Shown piece after piece: positions 7,548-15,437 of a stretch of 64,000 bases of DNA. The DNA comes from Calothrix sp. PCC 7716 (GTDB lineage Bacteria > Cyanobacteriota > Cyanobacteriia > Cyanobacteriales > Nostocaceae). Position 1 is the first letter of the stretch. The number at the start of each line of letters is the position of its first letter. The notes beneath the pieces are model-generated. The model had not been told where the DNA came from. It did not search any database and worked only from the letters and a program-made list of their open reading frames with translations. The stretch lies in the NCBI RefSeq assembly GCF_019977735.1, contig NZ_AP025018.1:2046001-2110000 (forward strand), given 5' to 3'. The translations under genes and the position numbers were made by a program.

Positions 7548-8453
7548 ATGGTTAAAAAACGTTGGCAAGATAGAGCAAAATCTCGCGTAGTCAATCGATA
7601 CGGTTCTTTTAATGTTCTACGTAAAGGCATATCGTATTCACCTTGGCGCTATGACCCTTACCATGCACTGCTAACTATTTCGTGGGGCAGATTTGTTGCT
7701 CTTATTACTGTTGGTTACTTTATCGCTAATGCTATCTTTGCATTGCTGTACCTTGCTGGTGGTGATGGAATTGAAAACGCGCGTCCTGGTAACTTTTTGG
7801 ATGCTTTCTTTTTTAGTGTTCAAACAATGGCATCGATTGGTTACGGCGCCATGTATCCAAAGACAGCTTATGCCAATTTTTTAGTTACTATTGAATCCAT
7901 CGTTGGGTTATTGATATTAACTATGGCGAGTGGTATTATGTTTGCCCGTTTTTCTTTGCCAAAAGCACGGGTAATATTCAGTCGCGTCATATTAATTACA
8001 ACTCATAACGGCTTACCAACGTTAATGCTCAGGGTAGCGAATAAGCGGCAAAACTGGATTTTAGAAGCCCAAGTGCGTCTTACAATTGTTCGTAACGAAT
8101 TAACAAAAGAAGGGAGTTTTATGCGGCGATTTTACGACGTACCCTTAGTTCGTAGCGACTCTCCACTATTTGCGCTTTCATGGACAGTAATGCATACCAT
8201 TGATGAAAGTAGTCCGCTTTACGGTGTCACTCAGCAAAAAATGATAGAGGATGAAATGGAGATTCTCATCATTTTTACAGGCATCGACGAAACGGTATCA
8301 CAAACCATTCACGCACGTCACTCATATATACCCGATGAAACCGTATGGAATGCGCGCTTCGTAGACATCTTGACTCGCACATCTGACGGCAAACGTTGTA
8401 TAGATTACTCAAAGTTCCATGACTTTGTATCAATTAAAGATATTAACTATTAA
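7548..8453 (+). CDS. Inward-rectifier-type (KirBac) potassium channel
   Basis: The 301-residue protein has the KirBac plan: an N-terminal amphipathic segment, a first transmembrane helix (about 48-70), a pore loop with selectivity filter TMASIGYG at 93-100, a second transmembrane helix (about 113-132), and a long C-terminal immunoglobulin-like cytoplasmic domain ending near 270. The TxxxGYG filter denotes K+ selectivity. Length and domain order are normal for the family. It would conduct K+ across the cytoplasmic membrane. Its neighbours do not indicate a physiological trigger. Confidence 0.9.
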   Translation: MVKKRWQDRAKSRVVNRYGSFNVLRKGISYSPWRYDPYHALLTISWGRFVALITVGYFIANAIFALLYLAGGDGIENARPGNFLDAFFFSVQTMASIGYGAMYPKTAYANFLVTIESIVGLLILTMASGIMFARFSLPKARVIFSRVILITTHNGLPTLMLRVANKRQNWILEAQVRLTIVRNELTKEGSFMRRFYDVPLVRSDSPLFALSWTVMHTIDESSPLYGVTQQKMIEDEMEILIIFTGIDETVSQTIHARHSYIPDETVWNARFVDILTRTSDGKRCIDYSKFHDFVSIKDINY

Positions 8454-8544
8454 ATATAACCACCTCTCTTAAAAGATAGATGTCGTCAAATATCCTGCCA
8501 CCTAATATATAGATGTTATAAATATTTAGTAGGGAGTAGAAATC

Positions 8545-8913
8545 ATGGGCTGGCTAAAAAGACTATTCGGACTAGAAAAACCACAAAACGCACAAGTAAA
8601 TCCCGAACCACAACAATATACACCACAGCAACAAACCGCATCGGCGCCAAGTGCCACACAATCAATACCACCCGAACGCATCGGTTTAAACGGAGAATAT
8701 GACCAAAGCGGTTTAGCCAAGCGCGTTGCACTAGCATTCGACCAAGACCCCCAACTTGATGACATCAACACACTTTGGGTAGCCCAAACAAGCGGCACAG
8801 TAGTATTAAAAGGAAAAGTCCCCAGCCAAGACATACTGACCAAAATGGTATCAGTCGCGCGCAACGTTAACGGCGCCGCTGCAGTAGACACATCGCAAGT
8901 TACAATCGGTTAA
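8545..8913 (+). CDS. BON domain protein
   Basis: This 122-residue protein has a low-complexity Gln/Pro/Ala-rich N-terminal third, then a C-terminal segment (about 58-121) with the BON pattern: LAKRVALAFDQDPQLD, TVVLKGKVPSQD, SVARNVNGAAAVD. BON domains bind phospholipid or partner proteins in envelope-stress systems. There is no signal peptide, so it is probably cytoplasmic. AGTAGGGAG lies just upstream of the ATG. Confidence 0.75.
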   Translation: MGWLKRLFGLEKPQNAQVNPEPQQYTPQQQTASAPSATQSIPPERIGLNGEYDQSGLAKRVALAFDQDPQLDDINTLWVAQTSGTVVLKGKVPSQDILTKMVSVARNVNGAAAVDTSQVTIG

Positions 8914-8922
8914 CAAAAATTT

Positions 8923-8950
8923 TCTTGTGGGGTGGGCATCCTTGCCCGCC
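8923..8950. repeat. Palindromic repeat (cttgtgg...gcatcc family)
   Basis: The segment cttgtggggtgggcatcc followed by ttgcccgcc lies between two convergent genes. The first 18 bases, including the aaattttcttgtgggg lead-in, recur at 36100, and the core recurs at 47635 and 56012. It probably acts as a bidirectional terminator. Confidence 0.5.
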
Positions 8951-8953
8951 ATT

Positions 8954-10210
8954 TCATTTCTCTTCTAAAGGGATAAAAAAGATAGAAATTATGCCAGGTA
9001 GTGTTAATAATAAGCCAAAAATGAAAAACAAAGGATAACCCATTTGCTTTTGAATGGCGCCGCTTATTGCCCCAGGTAGCAGTAAACCCAAAGCCATAAA
9101 ACCTGTAGAAATGGCGTAGTGTGAGGTTTTATATTGACCTTGACAAATATATAGTAGATATACAGTAAAACCAGTAAAACCTAAACCGTATCCAAATTGC
9201 TCTAAAGAAACTAGCAAATATATTAATGCCAAAGGTGGTCTTGTATAAGCCATGTAGACATAAAATAAATTCGGTAGGTTCATTGCTAAAGCCATTGGCA
9301 AAAGGCATTTTTTTAGACCATAGCGTGTAATTGTGATTCCTCCTAAAATACCTCCGACTATTAAAGAAATTACACCAAATGTACCGTTTACTATACCAAC
9401 TGTATCTGTAGAAAGTCCTAAACCACCTGCTTCGATTGTATCTACTAAAAATAATGGAGCGAGTGTAACAAACATCGCTTCGCCTAAACGATAAAGTAAA
9501 ATAAAGGCTAAAATGGCGCCAATTTTTTCTTTTTGAAAATAGGATTTAATTACTGTCCAAAAAGGTACTGTTTCATTTGTTGCCGATGTGTTTGGTATAT
9601 CAGATGGTGGTTTTGGTAAGATTAAGCGATGATATATAGAAAGCAATATAAATAATATTGCGGCAAATCCAAGAGTTATAGTCCAGGCGCCTGGAATGTT
9701 ATTTAGGGATTTTTCGAGTGTGCCTGCAAGAAATAATAGAAAACCTGAACCGAATAATACGGCGAAGCGGAAAAATAGTGAACGGAACCCGACGAAAAAA
9801 GCTTGTTGTTCATTGCTGAGTGCTAGCATGTAGAACCCATCAGTGGCAATGTCGCAGGTTGCTGAGACAAATGCAGCTATGGCGAATATGGCAAGTGAGA
9901 TAGGGAAGAAGTTTGGTAGTTGTAAAGAAAGTGCCGCTAGTGCTAAACATGCGAACATGGCAAATTGTGTGGTTAGTATCCATGTTCGTTTGGTGGAGTT
10001 TGTGTCGATGAAAGGCGCCCAAAACATTTTGAGAACCCAAGGTAGTCTGAGGAAACTTATCCAAAATGTTATTTGCTCGTTGCTAATTGCTAGACGTTTG
10101 TAAAGGAGAGGCGCCACTGCGGTGACGATGGTGTTGGGTACACCTTGGGCAAAGTATAGGGTGGAGATGTATGTCCAGGGGGAGGGACGGGAGGGGGTTG
10201 GTTTGTTCAT
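8954..10210 (-). CDS. Major facilitator superfamily transporter (AmpG-like)
   Basis: The protein has about 12 hydrophobic helices and begins MNKPTPSRPSPWTYISTLYF; the motif ISFLRLPWVLKMFWAP is typical of the AmpG/muropeptide-type MFS branch. The ATG at 10210 is preferred. An in-frame ATG further upstream (10252) lies inside an inverted-repeat element and would add residues encoded by the repeat. Substrate is unknown; muropeptides or siderophore-like compounds are possible by family. It is convergent with the BON gene and co-directional with the GxxExxY gene. Confidence 0.78.
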   Translation of the reverse strand: MNKPTPSRPSPWTYISTLYFAQGVPNTIVTAVAPLLYKRLAISNEQITFWISFLRLPWVLKMFWAPFIDTNSTKRTWILTTQFAMFACLALAALSLQLPNFFPISLAIFAIAAFVSATCDIATDGFYMLALSNEQQAFFVGFRSLFFRFAVLFGSGFLLFLAGTLEKSLNNIPGAWTITLGFAAILFILLSIYHRLILPKPPSDIPNTSATNETVPFWTVIKSYFQKEKIGAILAFILLYRLGEAMFVTLAPLFLVDTIEAGGLGLSTDTVGIVNGTFGVISLIVGGILGGITITRYGLKKCLLPMALAMNLPNLFYVYMAYTRPPLALIYLLVSLEQFGYGLGFTGFTVYLLYICQGQYKTSHYAISTGFMALGLLLPGAISGAIQKQMGYPLFFIFGLLLTLPGIISIFFIPLEEK

Positions 10211-10222
10211 GAGGTTGATGTT

Positions 10223-10710
10223 AACGAACCGCAAAGGACGCAAAGGACGCAAAGGAAGAGAAGAAGAGTTAATGAGAGTTTACGATACGTTTTATACCGT
10301 CTTTGAGGAGGATAACATTGAAGTTAATAAGAAGGGCAAGAGAATTTTTAGTCATTTTTAGATAGGAGATAGTTTGAGCTTCATGGATGGGTGTTATGTT
10401 TTGCACGGCTTTAAGTTCAACAACTAATGATGTACCTACTAAAAAATCTAATCGTCCCTCTCCAACTTCATAACCCTTATAGTTTATTGTGACAGGATAT
10501 TCATGCGTGTGAGGAATTCTTCTGAATATAAACTCTCGCTTTAAAGCCCTATGATAAACTTCCTCTAAAAACCCTGGACCTAAAACCCTATGCACTTCGA
10601 TAGCTGCCCCAATAACGTTGTGCGCTAACTGCTCAATATCTTCTCTAGAATCCTTCATATTCTTACCCTTACTCTTCTCTTTGCGTTCTTTGCGTTCTTT
10701 GCGGTTCGTT
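10223..10710. mobile_element. Inverted-repeat-bounded cassette carrying a GxxExxY gene
   Basis: The left end (10223-10254, aacgaaccgcaaaggacgc...) and the reverse complement of the right end (10679-10710) match over about 32 bases with two differences, both G/A changes in successive 9-base units. A purine-rich tract follows inward on both sides. The enclosed 390-base gene fills most of the 488-base unit. Related 9-mer repeats occur without a gene at about 35818 and 54898. The unit looks mobile, but no target duplication was found. Confidence 0.55.
10269..10658 (-). CDS. GxxExxY family protein, PD-(D/E)xK nuclease-like
   Basis: The 129-residue protein contains the family signature GFLEEVY (about 29-35) after VIGAAIEVHRVLGP, and a nuclease-fold core GRLDFLV...VVELKAV, where D and ExK match the PD-(D/E)xK pattern. 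A hydrophobic NSLALLINFN strand ends the domain. The biochemical function of the family is unknown. The gene sits alone between inverted repeats, which suggests it travels with them. Confidence 0.82.
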   Translation of the reverse strand: MKDSREDIEQLAHNVIGAAIEVHRVLGPGFLEEVYHRALKREFIFRRIPHTHEYPVTINYKGYEVGEGRLDFLVGTSLVVELKAVQNITPIHEAQTISYLKMTKNSLALLINFNVILLKDGIKRIVNSH

Positions 10711-10789
10711 CCTCTTTCATAACACCCATCCAGATTACAAGTACACTACTACTACAGTAAATTTGTAGTATCTTCATCAAACCAACAAA

Positions 10790-11692
10790 CTAACATCCTA
10801 CGGGACACCAGTAAGCCAAATTATCAGTAATCTCACTTTGCGACACCCTCATTCCCAAACCACCAGACACCAACTCATCACTACCATCGTTATACAACCA
10901 AGAACCCCAAACTGCTGTCATCAACTCCCCAGCAACATCTAACTTAGGTAACTCCAACAACTGCTGATAAACTAATTGTTGGCGCCTATACCAATCATCA
11001 CTATTCTCACTGCTATATACCATCTTCCCAGACTTAACAGCAAACCCACCCTCACCTTCGCGTCCTAAAATAGGTTTAGCAAAATACGTATCCCCAATAT
11101 CTTGCTGACTCAACGATGTTCTAGGGAAATAATTAATTACAGTTTCGGCATTCTCTGAACTTAAATACTCTAATCCCAAATCATAAATCAGAGCGAAAAT
11201 ACTTTTTGGCTGTAAAGCAAAAGCCGAACCAAAGTTAACAATTACTATTTTCTTTTTTAAAATAAGTTCTTCCAATCCTTGCCACAATCTATTCCCATTC
11301 TCATCAATATCATTAATAACCCATTCCACAGGATACCACATAAACAAAACATCAATGGGCTTACCTGTTCTAGAATCAAACAGATACTTACCATCTTTAA
11401 TACGTAAAAACTCAATCGGTAAAACAGTAGATTGATGGTGATAGTGGCTACTTAACCAGCGCATTGTACCTAAATCTTCAGCATTATTTAACGCTGTAAA
11501 AGTAACATTACAATCGGTATGAGATTTTTTTAAATACTTAGCCGCGCGTTCAATTTGCTGATTTAAAGATAAACTTAATATTTGCTGGGTATTAAAAATA
11601 GGCACCTTCAAATTAAAATGTTCAGCTACTTTAGTATTACCTTCAGTACATTCAAACCAAAAACTTGGCGTTTGCGGATTCGTTTCACACCA
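10790..11692 (-). pseudogene. Truncated glutathionylspermidine-synthase-like ATP-grasp gene
   Basis: The readable frame (to 11692) aligns by eye with the C-terminal part of YgiC/GSP_synth ATP-grasp proteins: NPQTPSFWFE, AEDLGTMRWL, LFMWYPVEWV, FAKPILGREGEGGF (ATP loop) and WGSWLYNDG. Full-length relatives have about 380 residues. Here roughly the first 100 are missing and the frame meets a stop at 11693-11695, where it joins the P-loop gene fragment. A TTG at 11611 could start a shorter product, but the domain would be incomplete. It is most likely non-functional. Confidence 0.7.
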
Positions 11693-12169
11693 CTAAAGCG
11701 ACACAATTTGTCGAAAGTATTGGGATGGTCAAAAAGTGCCACAGCCAATTTCAACCGTTGACTAGGTTCAATGTCAGGAAATGCTCTTGCTAGTACCATC
11801 TGTCGCAGTAAAGCCATTCCTTCAATGCATTCGCTACCATCTCGCAACTGCACTGGTACCATTGGTAACACTTTTGGGTCTACCATAAATCGCTGTGTTA
11901 GCCTGCCCAACTCATTCGAGAACATTAACTCCAAAGGCATCGTGTAAACTACATGACATCGAAGTTGCCGTAATTGTTCGCCTCGATCTACAAATAGATA
12001 TTCTGGTTGGCGCCTTCCCCAAGCTTTAGTTGAACTCTCAACACGGTCTAGATTATCGATAATTACTATCAATCCTTTCTTACCGCGTTGCTTGAGTTTC
12101 GCAATGGCAGGTTTGATTAATTCTTCGTTAATTACATCTAATATATTTGTGGTACGAGGACTAAGATAT
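11693..12169 (-). pseudogene. P-loop NTPase fragment, truncated at both ends
   Basis: The frame encodes LIVIIDNLDRVES (a Walker-B-like strand) followed by a KAP/STAND-like helical region ending LFDHPNTFDKLCRFSG. No Walker A is present. The open frame runs back into the terminal repeat of the adjacent IS, whose end supplies an ATG at 12183. Downstream, after CRFSG, the frame reads out-of-phase sequence of the glutathionylspermidine-synthase-like gene and stops at 11626. Both gene ends are therefore lost. Similar intact proteins are AAA or NACHT-like ATPases. Confidence 0.65.
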
Positions 12170-13583
12170 CTCATATCTTGCACCTAACGTAAAAACCCGT
12201 ATAAAGCCAATTAGAGATGGTAAAACTATAACCAAAAGATAATTTTATTACCTAAGTATGAAAGAACATATTTTTGACTACGAGGCACCATATTAATACG
12301 TATTTTAAAGCTGAATTTTCATTTGATAATGGCGCCATTGAATTGAAAAATACATACAAATATACTGTTAGCAGTAAGTGATAATGAATTTAATTTGCAT
12401 TGTGGCGCCAAAACATGAGAAAAAGGGCGTTGAAGTTTATATGAATAAGCAAGAAATATGGTTTCAATTCTTGCCCACGCCCAAAATCTAGTTTACACTT
12501 TGCTGTCATTGATGCCTTCTACCTACCAACAAGAAAATCTCGAAGCGATGTTTGGGATGTTTTTAGAGGCACAAGGTTATCCTCTACCTCAACACAGTAA
12601 AAGTAAGTCAGCTAGCGCCTTAAGCAGATTTCTCAACGTTTATAATTGGTCAACTAGAGGTGTGATTCGCACTGCCCGTAACCGTATTATTAAGGAGATT
12701 TTATCTGAGCGTTCGTTGGGGCGCCAACCATTTTTACAAGTTATTATTGACCTAACAACTTTGGAGAAAGCCGGAAAATTTAAGGGGCTTGAAAGCTTAA
12801 TCAGCGTTTACCACGGAAAACGAGGTATGCATTTGGTTGTGGTGTACTTAGTTGTTGGTCGGTGGCGAATACCCTGGAGCTTCCGTGTTTGGAGGGGGAA
12901 AGGCGCCACTTCCCCAGCAAGATTAGGATTAAAAATGGTTAAATCTTTACCTAAAAAATTAACCAAGCACTTTAAAGAGGTAATGGTTTTAGTAGATACA
13001 GGCTTCGGCAGTATCCAATTTATACACGGTGTTCGAGAGAAAAAATTTCACATAATTGCTGGCATAGCTTGTACCCGTAAGTTAGTTGATGGGCGCAGTG
13101 TCGCCCAATTACACAAACGAGGACAGCAACTTTACCTTCAGGGTTTAAAATTTCCTGTCTATATATCCTGGTATTATTTTAAGCGTCATGACGGTAAGTA
13201 TGAGAAACGATTTGTTATTTCAACCAAAGCCCTCAAAGCAAGCACTATTTCTTGGTGGGGTAAACGAAGATGGCAGATAGAGGGTTGGTTTAAAACCGCA
13301 AAACACCGTTTTGGATTACATCGCTTTGGACAAGGAACCCTCCTAGGGGTTTATCGCTGGTTAGTGTTGTCCCTGATATCTTATGTTTTGGCACATTGGG
13401 CTTATTTATCGACATCGGGCGCCAACGGCGACTTACCTGACTGGGGTGAAGCAGCAGAAATTGCATTCCAAACTATATTTCCCCATTTAGTAGTGTTACT
13501 TCTTTTACAACATATCGAACAGATGAGAGACTTGCTACTGAGTCAAGGAATTGACATCCAAATTTCCAGGTGCAAGATATGAG
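12170..13583 (+). mobile_element. IS4-like insertion sequence with 16-bp perfect terminal inverted repeats
   Basis: CTCATATCTTGCACCT at 12170-12185 is the exact reverse complement of AGGTGCAAGATATGAG at 13568-13583. The two ends enclose one DDE transposase gene, giving a 1414-base element. The transposase stop codon lies within the right repeat. The flanking bases do not form an obvious direct duplication (left ...ctaagatat, right gtaggcgca...), so the two sides were probably not contiguous before insertion. The left end truncates a P-loop gene. Confidence 0.8.
12458..13582 (+). CDS. IS4-family-type DDE transposase
   Basis: The 374-residue protein has the DDE pattern: D in VIIDLTTLEK, D in VMVLVDTGFGS and E in RRWQIEGWFKTAKHRFGL, the last matching the IS4-type Y/W-(2)-R-(3)-E-(6)-K block in spacing. 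It is intact, with no frameshift. It lies in the middle of an element with perfect 16-bp ends, so the IS could be active. The ATG at 12458 is assigned with only a weak purine-rich ribosome site (aagaaat). Confidence 0.85.
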   Translation: MVSILAHAQNLVYTLLSLMPSTYQQENLEAMFGMFLEAQGYPLPQHSKSKSASALSRFLNVYNWSTRGVIRTARNRIIKEILSERSLGRQPFLQVIIDLTTLEKAGKFKGLESLISVYHGKRGMHLVVVYLVVGRWRIPWSFRVWRGKGATSPARLGLKMVKSLPKKLTKHFKEVMVLVDTGFGSIQFIHGVREKKFHIIAGIACTRKLVDGRSVAQLHKRGQQLYLQGLKFPVYISWYYFKRHDGKYEKRFVISTKALKASTISWWGKRRWQIEGWFKTAKHRFGLHRFGQGTLLGVYRWLVLSLISYVLAHWAYLSTSGANGDLPDWGEAAEIAFQTIFPHLVVLLLLQHIEQMRDLLLSQGIDIQISRCKI

Positions 13584-13647
13584 GTAGGCGCAACCCAACG
13601 CTCTAAGCTAGAAAAGTTGTTGGGTTCCGTTCCTCCACCCAACCTAC
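13584..13647. repeat. Dispersed palindrome next to the IS right end
   Basis: The stretch from gtaggcgcaacccaac to cccaacctac folds back on itself: GTAGG and CAACCCAAC on the left complement TTGGGTT and CCTAC on the right with a few mismatches. It borders the IS directly and lies downstream of the Uma2 gene, where it may act as a terminator. Confidence 0.5.
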
Positions 13648-13703
13648 GAGCTACGAGCAAGTTTTTTAGATCCGCGTAAGTGCCATTCAACGGTAGGGTG
13701 CTT

Positions 13704-14282
13704 TTATTCTTCCGTATCAAATACAACACCCTCATAAAGTAGTTCAATCGGAAACTCCAACTCAATGCTTGATAATGTTACCCTATCTCCAGCCGTGTAA
13801 GGATAGTAAAGCCACATTCTGCCCTCTCCCCGACAGTAACGCTCCACAAAAATTTGTTCAGAGTCAATTAAGATATACTCTTGCAAACTGGGCATTTTCA
13901 AGAAATTTATGAATTTTTCACCCCTATCTTTTGCGCTTGTACCAGGGGAGAGTACTTCCGCAATTAATTTCGGCTTTTGAATAAATTTGCGCGCGTTAAG
14001 GTCTATAGGGTCACAACTGACGATAACATCAGGGTAGTAGTAAGGACTCTTAGGACTAACTTGTACTTTCACGTCTGACACATTTACTCGGCAGCCTCTA
14101 GAACGTAGATGAGGGTACAAGGCTCTGTAAAAATTGAGAGCAATATCATTATGAGGAATTGTACCACCCGTCATGGCAAAGACTTCGCCGTTAACGTACT
14201 CATAACGAACATCTTGCTGAATTTCCCATTCGAGGTATTCCTCGACGGTCATTTTTTGCGGTTGTTGAGGAATGGCTATCAT
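13704..14282 (-). CDS. Uma2 family protein (DUF820), restriction-endonuclease fold
   Basis: The 192-residue protein starts with the family hallmark MTVEEYLEWE and continues RYEYVNGEVFAMTGGT, an NDI(A)LN block, PDVIVSCDP and KLIAEVLSPGTSAKDRGEK. D in PDV and E/K in AEVLS match the PD-(D/E)xK fold. The family is greatly expanded in cyanobacteria and its biological role is unknown. The protein is full-length for the family. It is divergent from the next gene. Confidence 0.85.
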   Translation of the reverse strand: MIAIPQQPQKMTVEEYLEWEIQQDVRYEYVNGEVFAMTGGTIPHNDIALNFYRALYPHLRSRGCRVNVSDVKVQVSPKSPYYYPDVIVSCDPIDLNARKFIQKPKLIAEVLSPGTSAKDRGEKFINFLKMPSLQEYILIDSEQIFVERYCRGEGRMWLYYPYTAGDRVTLSSIELEFPIELLYEGVVFDTEE

Positions 14283-14392
14283 AACAAGTTTATTACCAAG
14301 CTTGCTTTGATTGTAGCCAATAGTTTTTAATGAAGCTAGCCTTTATAAAATATTTTAAGTCAACATTTTTCAACAGAGCCTATTATATAATC

Positions 14393-14770
14393 ATGGAATT
14401 TCTACCACAAAATACTAATTTAGGTCAACTTGATATCATTGAAGTATACAGCTATTATAATGGGATAAGACTTTTTTCGTGTTGTAATGTAACACTCAAT
14501 ATATTTTTTGCACTCTGGATAGACGAAGAGGAAGATTTTGATTTATGGCTTTATGTACCAGTGTCTCTGAAAAGATTTCAGGAGATTCGCTTTGGAAAGA
14601 TGGACTTACGAAACGCATTTTTAAAATCTGAGGATGGATTTGTTTTTGAGGTCAAGATTTTTTTTGATAATCTAGATGTGGTTAACTGTATTAAGAGCGA
14701 AGAAATGGACAAAGATTGGCTACCCTTGCCTGACGATTATCTCAAGTTGTCATCTTTATATCTTGCATAG
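14393..14770 (+). CDS. Conserved hypothetical protein (possibly DUF6575-like)
   Basis: The product is acidic and about 125 residues long. The core reads LDIIEVYSYYNGIRLFSC, then FFALWIDEEEDFDLWLYVPVS and LRNAFLKSEDGFVFEVK. I recall a cyanobacterial family of unknown function with this pattern (DUF6575), but cannot confirm it. The ATG at 14393 is preferred because the family-like sequence starts there; an upstream ATG at 14330 would add a basic, low-quality leader. No function can be suggested. Confidence 0.6.
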   Translation: MEFLPQNTNLGQLDIIEVYSYYNGIRLFSCCNVTLNIFFALWIDEEEDFDLWLYVPVSLKRFQEIRFGKMDLRNAFLKSEDGFVFEVKIFFDNLDVVNCIKSEEMDKDWLPLPDDYLKLSSLYLA

Positions 14771-14831
14771 GTGTGAATTTTTTAATTAATATTACTAGGT
14801 ATTTGTAGATTTTTAGATTACGTTTTTACCC

Positions 14832-14883
14832 GCATGGGACTGTAAGTCCCCATGCTAATAGCGGAAGTCCTCTGTAAGAGGAC
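14832..14883. terminator. Two tandem hairpins
   Basis: GCATGGGAC and GTCCCCATGC pair around tgtaa (14832-14855), followed by GTCCTC and GAGGAC around an identical tgtaa loop (14867-14883). They lie after the hypothetical gene. Identical loops suggest related dispersed elements. Transcription termination is inferred; there is no long U-run. Confidence 0.45.
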
Positions 14884-15066
14884 TAATAATGGTTGTTACT
14901 TTTACGACTTTATGTAAGCAAATATGTAGTTTTTACTTAGATATGCAAGATATTAGCATCTAAAGATTTCTCTACGTACACTTGCACTAAACGAATTCAG
15001 TATACGGCGCCAACACATCACTCTATAACTAGTTATAAGCTTTTTCTGGTTTGAAACTTATTGCTG

Positions 15067-15285
15067 TTAAGCGGCTTTATTAACCGTTAGTTCCGGAAGA
15101 GGTTCACCTGTTGCCTTGTAAGCTATAATTAAAGACTCCAAAGCTTCAATGCCATTTGTAACAGCTTCTTCATAAGTATCACCATGAGTCCGCCAACGTT
15201 GTCCAGGAAAATCAGGAAACCCTACCAAAAAGCAGTTATCTTCTTCTGACCACTGAATAAGCATCTGATACTTAAATTGACTCAT
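15067..15285 (-). CDS. HicB-like antitoxin-family protein
   Basis: The 72-residue product begins FKYQMLIQWSEEDNCFLV and contains GFPDFPGQRWRTHGDTYEEAV and EALESLIIAY, the partial-RNase-H fold typical of HicB proteins. It lacks a C-terminal DNA-binding extension. No hicA gene is adjacent. Immediately upstream (15272-15348, same strand, overlapping by 14 bases) is an open 24-codon tail (GYQQAIKEVEEKQQEEQQ...) without a start, apparently the end of a lost upstream gene. The protein may be an orphan. Confidence 0.72.
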   Translation of the reverse strand: MSQFKYQMLIQWSEEDNCFLVGFPDFPGQRWRTHGDTYEEAVTNGIEALESLIIAYKATGEPLPELTVNKAA

Positions 15286-15437
15286 CTTCCTGCTGTTCCT
15301 CCTGTTGTTTTTCCTCTACTTCTTTTATAGCTTGCTGGTAGCCAGATCAAATATAATATTCCTAAGTATTTTCCGTAATAGCTAGTTGTGGTTTTGAATA
15401 TATTTATAACTATCTTAGACAGTACTAGCCTACGCCG

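Noticed and set aside
5646-8470. Identical AACCACCTCTCT at 5646 and 8459
   Set aside because: The first is the complement of a ribosome site; the second is probably chance, as no minus-strand gene starts there.
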